Positions 46,044-55,762 of a stretch of DNA of 64,000 bases are shown in pieces. The notes beneath the pieces are model-generated. The model had not been told where the DNA came from. It searched no databases and worked only from the letters and a program-made list of their open reading frames with translations. This DNA is from an uncultured Sulfitobacter sp. GTDB lineage: Bacteria; Pseudomonadota; Alphaproteobacteria; Rhodobacterales; Rhodobacteraceae. The stretch lies in assembly GCA_947501805.1 (NCBI GenBank), contig CANMXJ010000013.1, forward strand, positions 58,687 through 122,686. The letters are read 5' to 3'. A program made the position numbers and the translations under genes. How positions within the stretch are numbered: the stretch's first letter is position 1; every line of letters begins with the position of its first letter.

Positions 46044-47426
46044 CTAGCGCCGCTGAAAAGAAGGAGAGGACAAGATCAAACCGATTGCCACTGCCCGGTT
46101 TTCAGCCGCATTTGCGGCAAATTCAACCGCGTCAGGTACATTGTCCCCCAATGCGTTCTCCATAAATATGCGAGGGTCCGGCAAGGCCGAAACCAATCGC
46201 GACGGAGCGTTCATCGCCCATTCCATGCGTGCAGAAATCCCCTGTGGTGTCACCCAGGCGCTGTCCTCTTCTGCAAAACCATCCGGTCCGGCAGGCTGCA
46301 GCCAAGGCTGTCCCATCAAGGTCATCGGCCGGAAAAAAATCTTACGCATGGCTTTGGGCGTTAACCCTTGAAGCGTCGCAGCCGTAACGTCCAACGCCCG
46401 CAAGGTCGCGCTTACGAATTCATCAGGCGAACGCATGTTTGTCGCAGGGTGTGCCCAAGCGGCCGGGTGATCCAGCAACGCTGTATAACAGGCCTGCAAG
46501 TTGCCATCCGTTTCCAAGTATGCCGATTTGACTTGATCAACCAGATCAGCAGGAGGCGTGTCGGAGATAAAATGCACCGCCAGCTTGTGGGCAATATGGG
46601 CCGCTGTCGCGGGATGCACTGCCAGATCATTCAGAACGGCACGAATAGGAGCCATGCTTGCCTTGGCCGAATAGGTCTGGCCGAGAACTTCTTCACTGCC
46701 CGGCTCCGCCATCGTCGGGCGAAACTTGAACCCGTAATTGCGGGTAGCCGCCAGACCGGTAAGAAGTTTTGCCAGTTCGCGCACGTCGGTTTGGTGATAA
46801 GGGCCATCGACCCCTAACGTATGCAACTCAAGGACTTCGCGGGCAAGATTTTCATTGAGACCCAGACGCCCTTTTCGTCGTAGTGCTGCGCGACTGTTTG
46901 GTCCGGCCGAGGTGTTTTGATCCAGATAATGCAGCATGAGCGGATGCGTGACGCAAGACGTCAGAAGATCTGCAAATTTGCCGCTGATGTGGGGTCTAAC
47001 GGCCTCGTCAATGTAGATCGGGGTCGCAAGGCGTAACAGGTTATTCTTGCCCAGCGCCGTAAAATGATCCCCCCAAAACGTGGCCAGCCGCTCGCGAAAT
47101 CCGCTGTGTCCATTGATGCGGCGCAATTGTAATTGGGCAAACCACCTGTTTCGATCTTCGCGCAGACCGCGCAGGATATTGCGCGACTTTTCCAATGCCG
47201 CCCTGCCCTCTACGCTCTCGGGATTGTCGCGCGCAAAACTGGCAAACCGGCGGCGCAAGACAATGGCGTCCTGCAAGTAACGGAATGACGGAATAGGAAA
47301 GTCGGCTTGCGCCTTGTCCGTCTCTGAAAGCGATGCCAGCATCTTAGCCGCAGACGCAGGCGGAGAGACAGCGGTGCTATTTCCATAGCCGAACCTCTGC
47401 TCGGCCATATGTGGCGAAAAACTCAT
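46044..47426 (-). CDS. DUF1800 family protein
   Basis: 460 residues. RLATFWGDHFTALGKNN, LHYLDQNTSAGPN, LNENLAREVLELHTLGVDG and the TDVRELAKLLTG block are DUF1800 patterns. Function unknown. No clear signal peptide is seen at this start, unlike its partner. It is 100 bp downstream of aspS with a strong hairpin between them. Confidence 0.88.
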   Translation of the reverse strand: MSFSPHMAEQRFGYGNSTAVSPPASAAKMLASLSETDKAQADFPIPSFRYLQDAIVLRRRFASFARDNPESVEGRAALEKSRNILRGLREDRNRWFAQLQLRRINGHSGFRERLATFWGDHFTALGKNNLLRLATPIYIDEAVRPHISGKFADLLTSCVTHPLMLHYLDQNTSAGPNSRAALRRKGRLGLNENLAREVLELHTLGVDGPYHQTDVRELAKLLTGLAATRNYGFKFRPTMAEPGSEEVLGQTYSAKASMAPIRAVLNDLAVHPATAAHIAHKLAVHFISDTPPADLVDQVKSAYLETDGNLQACYTALLDHPAAWAHPATNMRSPDEFVSATLRALDVTAATLQGLTPKAMRKIFFRPMTLMGQPWLQPAGPDGFAEEDSAWVTPQGISARMEWAMNAPSRLVSALPDPRIFMENALGDNVPDAVEFAANAAENRAVAIGLILSSPSFQRR

Positions 47427-47439
47427 CGGGGAACGGGCC

Positions 47440-47467
47440 GTTGCGAGGACATTTTCATCCTCGCAAC
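47440..47467 (-). terminator. hairpin between aspS and the DUF1800 gene
   Basis: A perfect 10-bp stem, GTTGCGAGGA with TCCTCGCAAC, and an 8-base loop, 13 bp before the DUF1800 start on its strand. No T-run follows. It could end aspS transcripts partly or affect translation of the next gene. The loop contains a small ATG frame that ends across the DUF1800 start. Confidence 0.5.
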
Positions 47468-47526
47468 ATAGCCATTAGCAGTCAGCTTTTCACCTGCAAT
47501 CAATGATTGGGCAAAGACGCGCTGAG

Positions 47527-49377
47527 TTATTCCTGCGGGATGACGCGCAGGCCCAGTTCCATCAACTGATCCGAAGTCGGATCGCTGGGGGCGTTCATCA
47601 TCAGGTCTTCGGCACGCTGGTTCATCGGGAACAGGATCACTTCGCGGATGTTGTTCTCGTTTGCCAGCAACATCACAATCCGGTCGATGCCAGCCGCACA
47701 CCCACCGTGGGGCGGAGCGCCGTACTGAAACGCATTCACCATGCCACCAAAACGCTTTTCGACTTCTTCCTTGCCATAACCGGCGATTTCGAAAGCCTTG
47801 AACATGATCTCCGGTTTGTGGTTCCGGATCGCGCCGGACACCAGTTCGTACCCGTTACAAGCAAGGTCGTACTGATAGCCCAACACCTTGAGCGGATCAC
47901 CTTCGAGCGCTTCCATCCCGCCTTGTGGCATGGAGAAAGGATTGTGTTCAAAGTCGATCTTGCCGGTCTCTTCGTCTTTTTCGTAGATCGGGAAATCTAC
48001 GATCCACGCAAAAGCAAAGCGGTCCTGATCCGTCAGACCCAACTCGTCACCGATTACCGTACGCGCGCGTCCTGCAACAGGCTCAAACGCTTTGGGTTTA
48101 CCACCAAGGAAGAAGGCCGCATCGCCAACGGTCAGTCCCAACTGCTGACGGATCGCTTCGGTGCGCTCTGGTCCAATGTTCTTGGCCAGCGGTCCAGCCG
48201 CTTCCATGCCACCCTCGACCTCGCCGGATTTCAGCTTGGCTTGTGCTTCTTTCACGGTGATACCAAGCTCTTGCGCAACGGCATCGGCCGTTTTCTCGCG
48301 CCAGAAAATGTACCCCATACCGGGCAGACCTTCTTTCTGGGCAAAGGCATTCATCCGGTCACAGAATTTACGGCTGCCACCCGTAGGTGCCGGAATGGCG
48401 CGGATTTCCGTGCCTTCCTGCTCCAACAACTTGGCAAAGATCGCAAAACCGGAGCCCGCAAAATGCTGTGATACAACCTGCATCTTGATCGGGTTGCGCA
48501 GGTCAGGCTTGTCAGAACCGTACCACAGAGCGGCGTCTTTGTAGGAAATCTGCTCCCATGTCTGATCCACCTTACGACCGCCGCCGAACTCTTCGAAGAT
48601 ACCGCCGATCACCGGCTGGATTGTGTCAAAGACATCCTGCTGGGTGACAAACGACATCTCGAGGTCAAGCTGGTAAAAGTCTGTTGGAGAGCGATCCGCG
48701 CGCGGATCTTCATCGCGGAAACACGGGGCAATCTGGAAATACTTGTCAAACCCCGAAACCATCAACAATTGCTTGAACTGCTGCGGTGCCTGCGGCAGCG
48801 CATAGAATTTGCCGGGGTGCTGGCGCGAAGGCACCAGAAAATCCCGCGCACCTTCGGGAGAGGACGCCGTGATGATCGGCGTCTGGAATTCCTTGAACTT
48901 CTGATCCCACATACGCTTGCGGATAGAAGCGACAACATCGGACCGCAGGATCATATTCGCCTGCATCTTTTCGCGACGCAGATCGAGGTAGCGATAGCGC
49001 AGACGCGTTTCTTCCGGATAATCCTGCTCCCCAAAGACCATCAGCGGCAATTCAGCGGCAGAGCCCAAAACTTCGAGGTCACGCACATATACTTCGATTT
49101 CACCGGTTGGAATCTTGGTGTTGATCAGGCTCTCGTCGCGTGCCTTCACTTCCCCATCAATACGGATACACCACTCTGAGCGCACCTTTTCCAGCTCTGA
49201 AAAAACGGGGCTGTCTGGATCGCACAACACTTGCGTCATGCCGTAATGATCCCGCAGGTCGATGAACAACACGCCACCATGGTCGCGCACACGATGCACC
49301 CAACCAGCAAGGCGCACGCTGTCCCCTTTGTTTGCGATGTTCAGGTCGGCGCAAGTATGGCTGCGGTAGGCATGCAT
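47527..49377 (-). CDS. aspS: aspartyl-tRNA synthetase
   Basis: 616 residues from the ATG at 49377, which has AAAGGGA upstream; the longer frame lacks a signal. It has the OB-fold anticodon-binding domain ([20 protein letters not shown]), the class IIb catalytic core ([35 protein letters not shown]) and the bacterial GAD insert domain. The C-terminal [13 protein letters not shown] is motif 3. It charges tRNA-Asp, possibly also tRNA-Asn in some alphaproteobacteria. Confidence 0.96.
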   Translation of the reverse strand: MHAYRSHTCADLNIANKGDSVRLAGWVHRVRDHGGVLFIDLRDHYGMTQVLCDPDSPVFSELEKVRSEWCIRIDGEVKARDESLINTKIPTGEIEVYVRDLEVLGSAAELPLMVFGEQDYPEETRLRYRYLDLRREKMQANMILRSDVVASIRKRMWDQKFKEFQTPIITASSPEGARDFLVPSRQHPGKFYALPQAPQQFKQLLMVSGFDKYFQIAPCFRDEDPRADRSPTDFYQLDLEMSFVTQQDVFDTIQPVIGGIFEEFGGGRKVDQTWEQISYKDAALWYGSDKPDLRNPIKMQVVSQHFAGSGFAIFAKLLEQEGTEIRAIPAPTGGSRKFCDRMNAFAQKEGLPGMGYIFWREKTADAVAQELGITVKEAQAKLKSGEVEGGMEAAGPLAKNIGPERTEAIRQQLGLTVGDAAFFLGGKPKAFEPVAGRARTVIGDELGLTDQDRFAFAWIVDFPIYEKDEETGKIDFEHNPFSMPQGGMEALEGDPLKVLGYQYDLACNGYELVSGAIRNHKPEIMFKAFEIAGYGKEEVEKRFGGMVNAFQYGAPPHGGCAAGIDRIVMLLANENNIREVILFPMNQRAEDLMMNAPSDPTSDQLMELGLRVIPQE

Positions 49378-49885
49378 AACGGTCCCTTTCGAGGGCTGGA
49401 TTTGTTGGCGCAGATACACCTTTTGATGACGGAGAAGTCAAGGGCGAGGCAGGAAAACAAAGCTGTTTCGCGTCAATTGTGCAGGACCATACAAAGACCT
49501 GCACCAGCGGCGGGCAAAGTTGGTTTCACTTTACAAGGCAGACACCTTCACGTTGTCCACTTTATGCTCAATCGCATAAGGCCGGAACAAGCGAAATCGG
49601 AAACGCGTTTGATCATGCGCTTGAGTGGGCATTTTCATCAATTCAAACATTGGCTTTATATTGAGATGTGGCCGTGCCTTTTTCAATAAGGGGTATGCTC
49701 AATTCCACCGATGCTGACTCTACCATGTGATTTGTCCAGGGTCATCGAAGACCCATTTGCAGCAGGATAGCGCCAACCGGCGATCTTTGCCGGACAATGA
49801 CTGATCCGGGAAAAATGCGTGCTCAAAAACAGGTTGAGCGAGAATTTACCCGCTCAGCCCTCCATTCGCTATGAAATCCGCCGGA
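49378..49885. other. intergenic region, 508 bp, between aspS and hyuB
   Basis: Holds the aspS promoter side (right of 49377) and the 3' flank of the hyu cluster, including a terminator-like hairpin at 49823-49856. A CCGGC/GCCGG repeat occurs near 49775-49795. Short frames here have no family resemblance. Nothing else is seen. Confidence 0.5.
49823..49856 (-). terminator. rho-independent terminator-like site after hyuB
   Basis: On the minus strand TGAGCG pairs with CGCTCA around 10 bases, followed after a few bases by a run of five T (ACCTGTTTTTG). It lies about 30 bp after the hyuB stop. Confidence 0.5.
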
Positions 49886-51664
49886 TCAGTGCGCTGTATC
49901 AAGCTGTTCCCGTCTCGCTGTTGTGGCGTCAGCCATCACAACTTCGGCCTCCAGATCCAGCACAACGCCGTAAACGTCATGTGCCTGTTCCATTGTGCAG
50001 AAACCATCAAGAACATCATCCAGCACTTTTTGTGGATCGCGCTCAAGCGGGCTTCCATAGCCACCACCGCAGGGACTGTAATAGGCCATGACATCGTCTT
50101 TCTTGACCTCCAGCCCGTGAAACTTGGAGTGCATTTCACGTGCAGGATCATTTGAGGCGACATTGTAAATCTCGCACTTGCCTACAGCCCCTTCCTTGCC
50201 ACCAAAGATGCCCCACGGCACGTTCGAATGACGTTCGCTTTCGTGGGTAATGATGCCGTCCGTCAGGATGCGCTGGCTTTTGACCACACCGATCCCTCCG
50301 CGATGCTTGCCTGCGCCGGGCATCACGTCATCGCGCAACTCGTAGCGTTCGCAGATCATCGGGATGTGCATGGCAAGATCTTCAAGGGGGTTGTTGCGTG
50401 TGTTGGCCATCAGGTTGTCGATGCTGTCAGGTCCATCCGATTTCGGGCGGCCACCATAGGCACCTTCGTTCACTTCGAGGAACACCCAGTATTCGCCGCT
50501 TGGTCGCACACCGGCGTAAGACGCAAAAGAAATCGACGCGGAAGAGCCCGCGATAATCTCGTCCGGAAGGACCGGTGCCATCGCCTTCATGATCAGGTCG
50601 ATCATCATGTTACACTGGGTAAATCGTGCCTCCGCAGAGGTCGGTGCTTCGGGGTTAAAGATCGACCCCTTTGGTGCAATTACGGAAATTGGCCGGAAAG
50701 AGCCTTGGTTGGAGGGAACCCGCGCATCACTGGTCGCCGTATCCAGCAGAAGTTTGCGGAAGGCTGCAAAAGCCGCCACTTTGGTCGACCCTTCGAACGG
50801 CACGTTGTAGGCGGTCGGCGTTTGTGGCGCTGAACCGGTCAGGTCCACTTCGATCCGGTCATGGATCACACGCACGCAGACATGTACCGGCAGGGTCTGG
50901 CCGCGATTGCGACCATCATCATCAAGCCACCCTTCGGCACGGTATTCACCGTCAGGAATGGCTTCGATCCGCTGGCGCAACATCTTTTCAGAGTAATCCA
51001 TAAGCTGATTGCAGGCGTTGAACACCAGATCCTTGCCATAGCGGTCCAGTAATTCGATAAACCGTTTCACACCCAGTCGCGCTGATGCAATCTGCGCCTC
51101 GATGTCGTCAACCAGCTGGCGTGCCGCACGGGAGTTGTTATTGATGAAACTCCACATCGTGTCATTGCGCACACCCTTCCGATAAAGCTTGGTGCCTGCA
51201 AACAACATACCCTCGGCATAGACATCAGGCACGTCGATGATCAGGCCGGGTGTGGCCGCGCCAATATCAATATGGTGCGCGGTATTGCCTGAATAGCCGA
51301 CCAGTTCGCCTTTGTAGAAAATCGGGATCACAATCGCCAAGTCGGGCGTGTGGGACGCACCGTGGTACGGGTGGTTGTGCACAACCACGTCGTCTTCATA
51401 CCATTCGCCATCGTCGATCGTGTCCGCAATTCCTTGCAGATAGCCGGGGATGGAACCGATGTGCATCGGTGTCGATTCAGATTCGCAAAGCGTGTTGAAC
51501 TCCGTGTCAAACAAGCCCGCGCCCAAATCTTCGGATTCTCGAATGATCGAGGAAAAAGACATGCGAAACAGCACATGCGCCATTTCCTCGGCAATGGTTT
51601 CGATAGAACCCCGGATCACCTGAAGCGTGATGGGATCAATTGTCTTGCTCTGTTTGGTCATCAA
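49886..51664 (-). CDS. hyuB: hydantoinase B / oxoprolinase family subunit
   Basis: 592 residues. DPITLQVIRGSIETIAEEMA begins the HyuB domain. Further family blocks are VVHNHPYHGASHTPDLAIVI, FINNNSRAARQLVDD and GAGKHRGGIGVVKS. With HyuA it forms an ATP-dependent enzyme that opens hydantoin-type or 5-oxoproline rings. It lies 11 bp after hyuA. With the amidase at 56878 the best substrate guess is N-methylhydantoin or a related hydantoin. Acetone-carboxylase-like or oxoprolinase activity cannot be excluded from sequence. Confidence 0.9.
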   Translation of the reverse strand: MMTKQSKTIDPITLQVIRGSIETIAEEMAHVLFRMSFSSIIRESEDLGAGLFDTEFNTLCESESTPMHIGSIPGYLQGIADTIDDGEWYEDDVVVHNHPYHGASHTPDLAIVIPIFYKGELVGYSGNTAHHIDIGAATPGLIIDVPDVYAEGMLFAGTKLYRKGVRNDTMWSFINNNSRAARQLVDDIEAQIASARLGVKRFIELLDRYGKDLVFNACNQLMDYSEKMLRQRIEAIPDGEYRAEGWLDDDGRNRGQTLPVHVCVRVIHDRIEVDLTGSAPQTPTAYNVPFEGSTKVAAFAAFRKLLLDTATSDARVPSNQGSFRPISVIAPKGSIFNPEAPTSAEARFTQCNMMIDLIMKAMAPVLPDEIIAGSSASISFASYAGVRPSGEYWVFLEVNEGAYGGRPKSDGPDSIDNLMANTRNNPLEDLAMHIPMICERYELRDDVMPGAGKHRGGIGVVKSQRILTDGIITHESERHSNVPWGIFGGKEGAVGKCEIYNVASNDPAREMHSKFHGLEVKKDDVMAYYSPCGGGYGSPLERDPQKVLDDVLDGFCTMEQAHDVYGVVLDLEAEVVMADATTARREQLDTAH

Positions 51665-51675
51665 TCTTTCCTCCT

Positions 51676-53748
51676 TCAGGACTTCGTCAAACGCATGCTA
51701 CCGTATTCCAGAACCTCGGCTGTGTAGTCCGGCGGTAGCAGTATCGTGGAATTGTGCTGGATAATAATGGCAGGACCATCAACCGTGGTTCCCGCGCCCA
51801 GTTTGCCGCGATCAAGGCGCGGCGTTACATGTGTGCTGCCGTCATCAAACACGGTCTCGCGTTCGTACAAGAACGCGTTCTTCACGTCATCCGGTTTACC
51901 CTTGGCCAGTGGATCGAGTTCGTGATGACGCACCTTGGCCGTGGCAATCACACGCACAGTGTAAAGCTCCACCAGACTGTCATCAAAGGCATAGCCGTAA
52001 TCTGCGGTGTGCTGCTTGTGGAAAGCCTCGATCACTTGCGCCTTGTTTTCCGGACTTAGGCCGCCGTCCGGCATCGGGATGCGCAGCTCGAACCCCTGCC
52101 CGTGGTAACGCACTTCGGCAATCACTTCGTAAGCTTGCTGGGCCGCCGGAATATCGTCACTTTCAAGCAGCTCCTTCCCCATTTCGCTGAGTTCTTTGGC
52201 AACTGCGTTTACTTTGTCGATGGCCGTCTGGTCAGCGGTAAAGAGATTGGTAATGACAGAACGCGTATGTTCATATTGCAGATCAGTGCCCAACAGGCCC
52301 ATTGCCGCTGTGATGCCGGGGGCAAGCGGAACTAACACATCGCGGGCAGATACCAATTCGGCCAGCGCCGTTCCGTGGAACGGTCCGGCACCGCCAAATG
52401 GCATCAGGGAAAAGTCCCGTGGATCATATCCTCTGGCAACCGAGTTGGACCGGATCGTCAGGGACATGTTGTTGTTGACGATTTTGATGATCCCGAGTGC
52501 CGCATCTGTGACAGAAATGCCCAGTGGATCAGCAATCTTTTCCTTGATGGCCTTGTGGGACAGGTTCGGATCAAGTGGCAAGTCGCCGCCCAGAAACTTG
52601 TCCGCATCCATCCGGCCCAGAACAACTTGCGCGTCCGTTACCGTGGGTTCAGTCCCTCCACGATTATAACATGCCGGTCCCGGCTGTGATCCGGCAGAGC
52701 GTGGACCTACGTTGAAACCACCAGCAGCATCAAGGTAGGCGATGGAACCGCCCCCTGCCCCGATAGTTTCCAGATCAATCATCGGTGCCATAACAGCATG
52801 GCCTGAAACAATCGTATCGCGCGGGTTTTTGATACGGAACTGACCGTCCGCGATGGTCGAAATATCAGCAGAGGTGCCGCCAATATCCACGGTCAGGATA
52901 TTGTTGGTTCCCGCCAAACGGGCTTCGGACAAAGCACCAATAACTCCGCCCGCCGGGCCAGACATCAAAATGCCGACCGGCTTCTTGGCACAGCCGTCGA
53001 TAGTCGAAATACCGCCGTTGGACTGGATGACCCGCAGCTTGGCAGGAATGCCTGCATCTTTGACCTTGGATTCCAGATTGCGCAGGTAAAGAGAGGATTG
53101 AGGCCCGACAAAAGCGTTCATCGCAACGGTCGAAAACCGCTCGTATTCACGGATCACATTTGCAACTTCGGAAGACAACGACACATAGGCGTCAGGAATT
53201 TCTTCCAGCACGATATCACGCGCGCGCTTTTCATGACTGTCATTGAGGAAGGAAAACATGAAGCCAATCGCAATCGATTTGATCCCGCGTTTCTTGTAGA
53301 TTTGGCAGGCGGCACGCACTTCGCCTTCATCCATCGGCACTTCGATCTCGCCGGTCGGCGGGCGAATACGCTCTGTCACCGCGATGCGGTTGCGGCGCTT
53401 GGACAAAGGGTGACTTTGCCACGGTACATCAAAGTGCAGAGAGAAATTGTGCGGGCGTTTGTGCCGCCCGATGTGCAAAATATCACGAAATCCCTTAGTC
53501 GTCAGGAAGCCTACCTCGGCACCGTTGTGTTCAATCGTGATATTGGTGGCGACAGTTGTGCCGTGGCTGATGACTTCGATCTCTTTCTTGTCGATCTGGG
53601 CAATGTCGCAAATCTGCTCGATCCCATCCACAACTGCGATGGATTGATCGTCTGTCGTACTGGGCACCTTATGAAAGAATGTTCCCTTTTCGCATTCCAG
53701 CACAAGGTCGGTATTCGTACCGCCTACATCTACGCCAATTCGAGCCAT
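51676..53748 (-). CDS. hyuA: hydantoinase A / oxoprolinase family subunit
   Basis: 690 residues. The N-terminal RIGVDVGGTNTDLVLE is the actin-like ATP-binding motif, and ISHGTTVATNITIEHNGA, SGPAGGVIGA and DIGGTSADIS are family blocks. The C-terminal domain includes FGGAGPFHGTALAEL. It provides the ATP-hydrolysing half of the HyuAB ring-opening enzyme in the cytoplasm. It is preceded on its strand by the TRAP permease genes, 34 bp away, so transporter and enzyme are likely co-transcribed. Confidence 0.92.
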   Translation of the reverse strand: MARIGVDVGGTNTDLVLECEKGTFFHKVPSTTDDQSIAVVDGIEQICDIAQIDKKEIEVISHGTTVATNITIEHNGAEVGFLTTKGFRDILHIGRHKRPHNFSLHFDVPWQSHPLSKRRNRIAVTERIRPPTGEIEVPMDEGEVRAACQIYKKRGIKSIAIGFMFSFLNDSHEKRARDIVLEEIPDAYVSLSSEVANVIREYERFSTVAMNAFVGPQSSLYLRNLESKVKDAGIPAKLRVIQSNGGISTIDGCAKKPVGILMSGPAGGVIGALSEARLAGTNNILTVDIGGTSADISTIADGQFRIKNPRDTIVSGHAVMAPMIDLETIGAGGGSIAYLDAAGGFNVGPRSAGSQPGPACYNRGGTEPTVTDAQVVLGRMDADKFLGGDLPLDPNLSHKAIKEKIADPLGISVTDAALGIIKIVNNNMSLTIRSNSVARGYDPRDFSLMPFGGAGPFHGTALAELVSARDVLVPLAPGITAAMGLLGTDLQYEHTRSVITNLFTADQTAIDKVNAVAKELSEMGKELLESDDIPAAQQAYEVIAEVRYHGQGFELRIPMPDGGLSPENKAQVIEAFHKQHTADYGYAFDDSLVELYTVRVIATAKVRHHELDPLAKGKPDDVKNAFLYERETVFDDGSTHVTPRLDRGKLGAGTTVDGPAIIIQHNSTILLPPDYTAEVLEYGSMRLTKS

Positions 53749-53782
53749 TTGAAGTCTCCCTGTTACATATTTTTTTTCAGTT

Positions 53783-55066
53783 TCAATTCATTGCTTCCGG
53801 CAACCACAGCGCAATCTGCGGAAAGCCGAGCATCAAGACGATCATCGCAATAAGTGCGATCAGGAAAGGAAGCGTGCCGATGATCACATCACTGATCGGC
53901 CCACGGTCGCGCACGCCCTGAATCACATATAGGTTGATCCCGATGGGCGGCGTGATCAGTGCCGTTTCCAACATCAGCATCATCAGGATGCCAAACCAGA
54001 TCAGGTCAAACCCCATACCAGCAACGATGGGCGCAATCAGAGGCGTTGCGATAAGCAACAGCGAAAACGCCTCCATAAAGCAGCCAAGGATCATAAAGGC
54101 GATGACAATCACAACCATGGTTTGCATCGGGCCAAGCCCCAGACCGTTGATAAAGTCGCTCAACAAATCCGTCAGTCCGACCACGGCCAGCACGAAATTC
54201 AGGAAGACGGCCGCAAAGACGATCAGCATGACCATCGCAGTTGTGCGCATGGTACCCTCGACCGCCTGTTTCAGCATCTCGATGGAAACCTTGCCGTTCC
54301 ATGCGGCCAGACCAAGGGAGGCAACCACGCCAAGCGAGGCCGCCTCGGTCGGTGTCGCCACGCCGGCATAGATTGAACCGACGACGATCATGAAAATGCC
54401 CAGTGGAGGCAACAAGTCGGGCAGCACCCTGAACCGTGTAGCCCAATCGCTGTGTTGGCGGCTTCCGCCCCAAGAAGGCTTGATGATACAGGCGATCAGA
54501 ACCGTCAGCATGAACATTCCCGCCAGTATCGCACCGGGAACAAATCCCGCCAGATAGAGTTTCGGCACCGATGTGTCAGTCAAAAGCGCGTAGACAATCA
54601 TGTTGATCGAAGGAGGGATCAGAATGCCTAGCGTTCCACCGGCTGCGAGTGTGCCCATAAAGAGGCGCGGGTTGTAGCCGTCCTTTTTGATTTGCGGCAT
54701 CGCAACGGTGCCAACCGTGGCGGCTGTGGCAATCGAAGATCCGGAGGTGGCGGCAAACATGGTGCAGGCGGTGATGTTGGAATGCATCAATCCGCCGGGC
54801 AGCCATGACAGCCAATGGGAAAGGGCCGCATACATTTTCTTGGCTACATCCGCACGCAACAGGATTTCACCCATGAGAATGAACAACGGCACTGCCGTCA
54901 GGATAAAGTCGATGCTGTTGGTCCAGAAGATATCGCCAGCCGCAAGATAAAGCGGCATGGGTGAATAGATATAGGCAAGGATAAGCGCCAGTATCCCGAT
55001 TACAGCCGCGATAGGCACGCTGAGGGCGATAAGGCCGAATAGAATTCCAGAGGCGGCACCCAGCAT
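53783..55066 (-). CDS. TRAP transporter large permease (DctM type)
   Basis: 427 residues with about twelve membrane helices. MFAATSGSSIATAATVGTVA, ILIPPSINMIVYALLTDTSV and LITPPIGINLYVIQGV are conserved DctM blocks. It is the transport channel of the tripartite importer encoded by 53783-56815. It follows the small permease gene by 2 bp. Confidence 0.95.
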   Translation of the reverse strand: MLGAASGILFGLIALSVPIAAVIGILALILAYIYSPMPLYLAAGDIFWTNSIDFILTAVPLFILMGEILLRADVAKKMYAALSHWLSWLPGGLMHSNITACTMFAATSGSSIATAATVGTVAMPQIKKDGYNPRLFMGTLAAGGTLGILIPPSINMIVYALLTDTSVPKLYLAGFVPGAILAGMFMLTVLIACIIKPSWGGSRQHSDWATRFRVLPDLLPPLGIFMIVVGSIYAGVATPTEAASLGVVASLGLAAWNGKVSIEMLKQAVEGTMRTTAMVMLIVFAAVFLNFVLAVVGLTDLLSDFINGLGLGPMQTMVVIVIAFMILGCFMEAFSLLLIATPLIAPIVAGMGFDLIWFGILMMLMLETALITPPIGINLYVIQGVRDRGPISDVIIGTLPFLIALIAMIVLMLGFPQIALWLPEAMN

Positions 55067-55068
55067 GA

Positions 55069-55671
55069 TCAGTTCTCTTTTCGGTCAAAGTGTGTTGGAT
55101 CAATCAGGCCACTGGTTTCTTCCTTGATCTCTTCTTCCATGGAAGTTGCGCCACCAAGAGCTTGTAGTTCGTCCAGCCTGCCGCGCAGGAAAGCGGAAAC
55201 CATGCCAAACAGAACAAACAACAGCGTGAAGCAAAACAGGCACCACCCAAGCAGCCACAGGCCTTGCGGAATAATCAACGGGGTATGTAACGGCGTGATT
55301 GAGTGGGAGTTGTTCTCCCATGTGACGCTGACCATCAACAGAGCGCGCCATGTCACAACAACGGCGAAGATCGTGAGAAGCGTAATGCCCAGCAAATCAA
55401 GAAGCGCCCGCACCCTTTTGGGACACAACAGATAGGCGACATCAATACGCACGTTGGCTTTTTGCAATAGCGCAAAGGGAAAAGCGAATGCTGTCGAAAT
55501 AGCAAAGAGATACCCGGAAATCTCATCAGAACCAGCCAGCGATATACCGAAGAGTTTTCGGCACAGGACATCTATTGTCACCATGAAGGCCGCAAAAAAC
55601 ATCATTGCGCCGCCAATCCAAACCGCAATGCGCGCTGTCGATTTCAATTTTTGCAAGGTCGCGTTGTACAT
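55069..55671 (-). CDS. TRAP transporter small permease (DctQ type)
   Basis: 200 residues from the ATG at 55671 (MYNATLQKLKSTARIAVWIG); the open frame runs further upstream through the intercistronic hairpins without family sequence. Four membrane helices with the DVLCRKLFGISLAGSDEISG block are typical of DctQ. It forms the membrane complex with the large permease. Confidence 0.9.
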   Translation of the reverse strand: MYNATLQKLKSTARIAVWIGGAMMFFAAFMVTIDVLCRKLFGISLAGSDEISGYLFAISTAFAFPFALLQKANVRIDVAYLLCPKRVRALLDLLGITLLTIFAVVVTWRALLMVSVTWENNSHSITPLHTPLIIPQGLWLLGWCLFCFTLLFVLFGMVSAFLRGRLDELQALGGATSMEEEIKEETSGLIDPTHFDRKEN

Positions 55672-55691
55672 GTTGAACCTGTTAAAAGCGC

Positions 55692-55749
55692 GGTGCGCAT
55701 GATGGGTGCGCACCGCCAGGAAGAAGCGCGACCCAGGGGGACGCGCTTC
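55692..55749 (-). promoter_or_regulatory. two tandem hairpins between TRAP binding-protein and permease genes
   Basis: On the minus strand the first stem is GAAGCGCG with CGCGCTTC (55749-55742 with 55730-55723). The second is GGTGCGCA with TGCGCACC (55714-55707 with 55699-55692), followed by GCGCTTTT. Both stems are perfect 8-mers. Such structures usually keep the binding-protein message abundant relative to the permeases, by partial termination or 3' protection. Confidence 0.6.
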
Positions 55750-55762
55750 CGGGGAGGTTCGC

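Noticed and set aside
49819..50091. 90-residue plus-strand frame at the end of hyuB
   Set aside because: Mostly antisense to hyuB, Pro/Arg rich, no signals.
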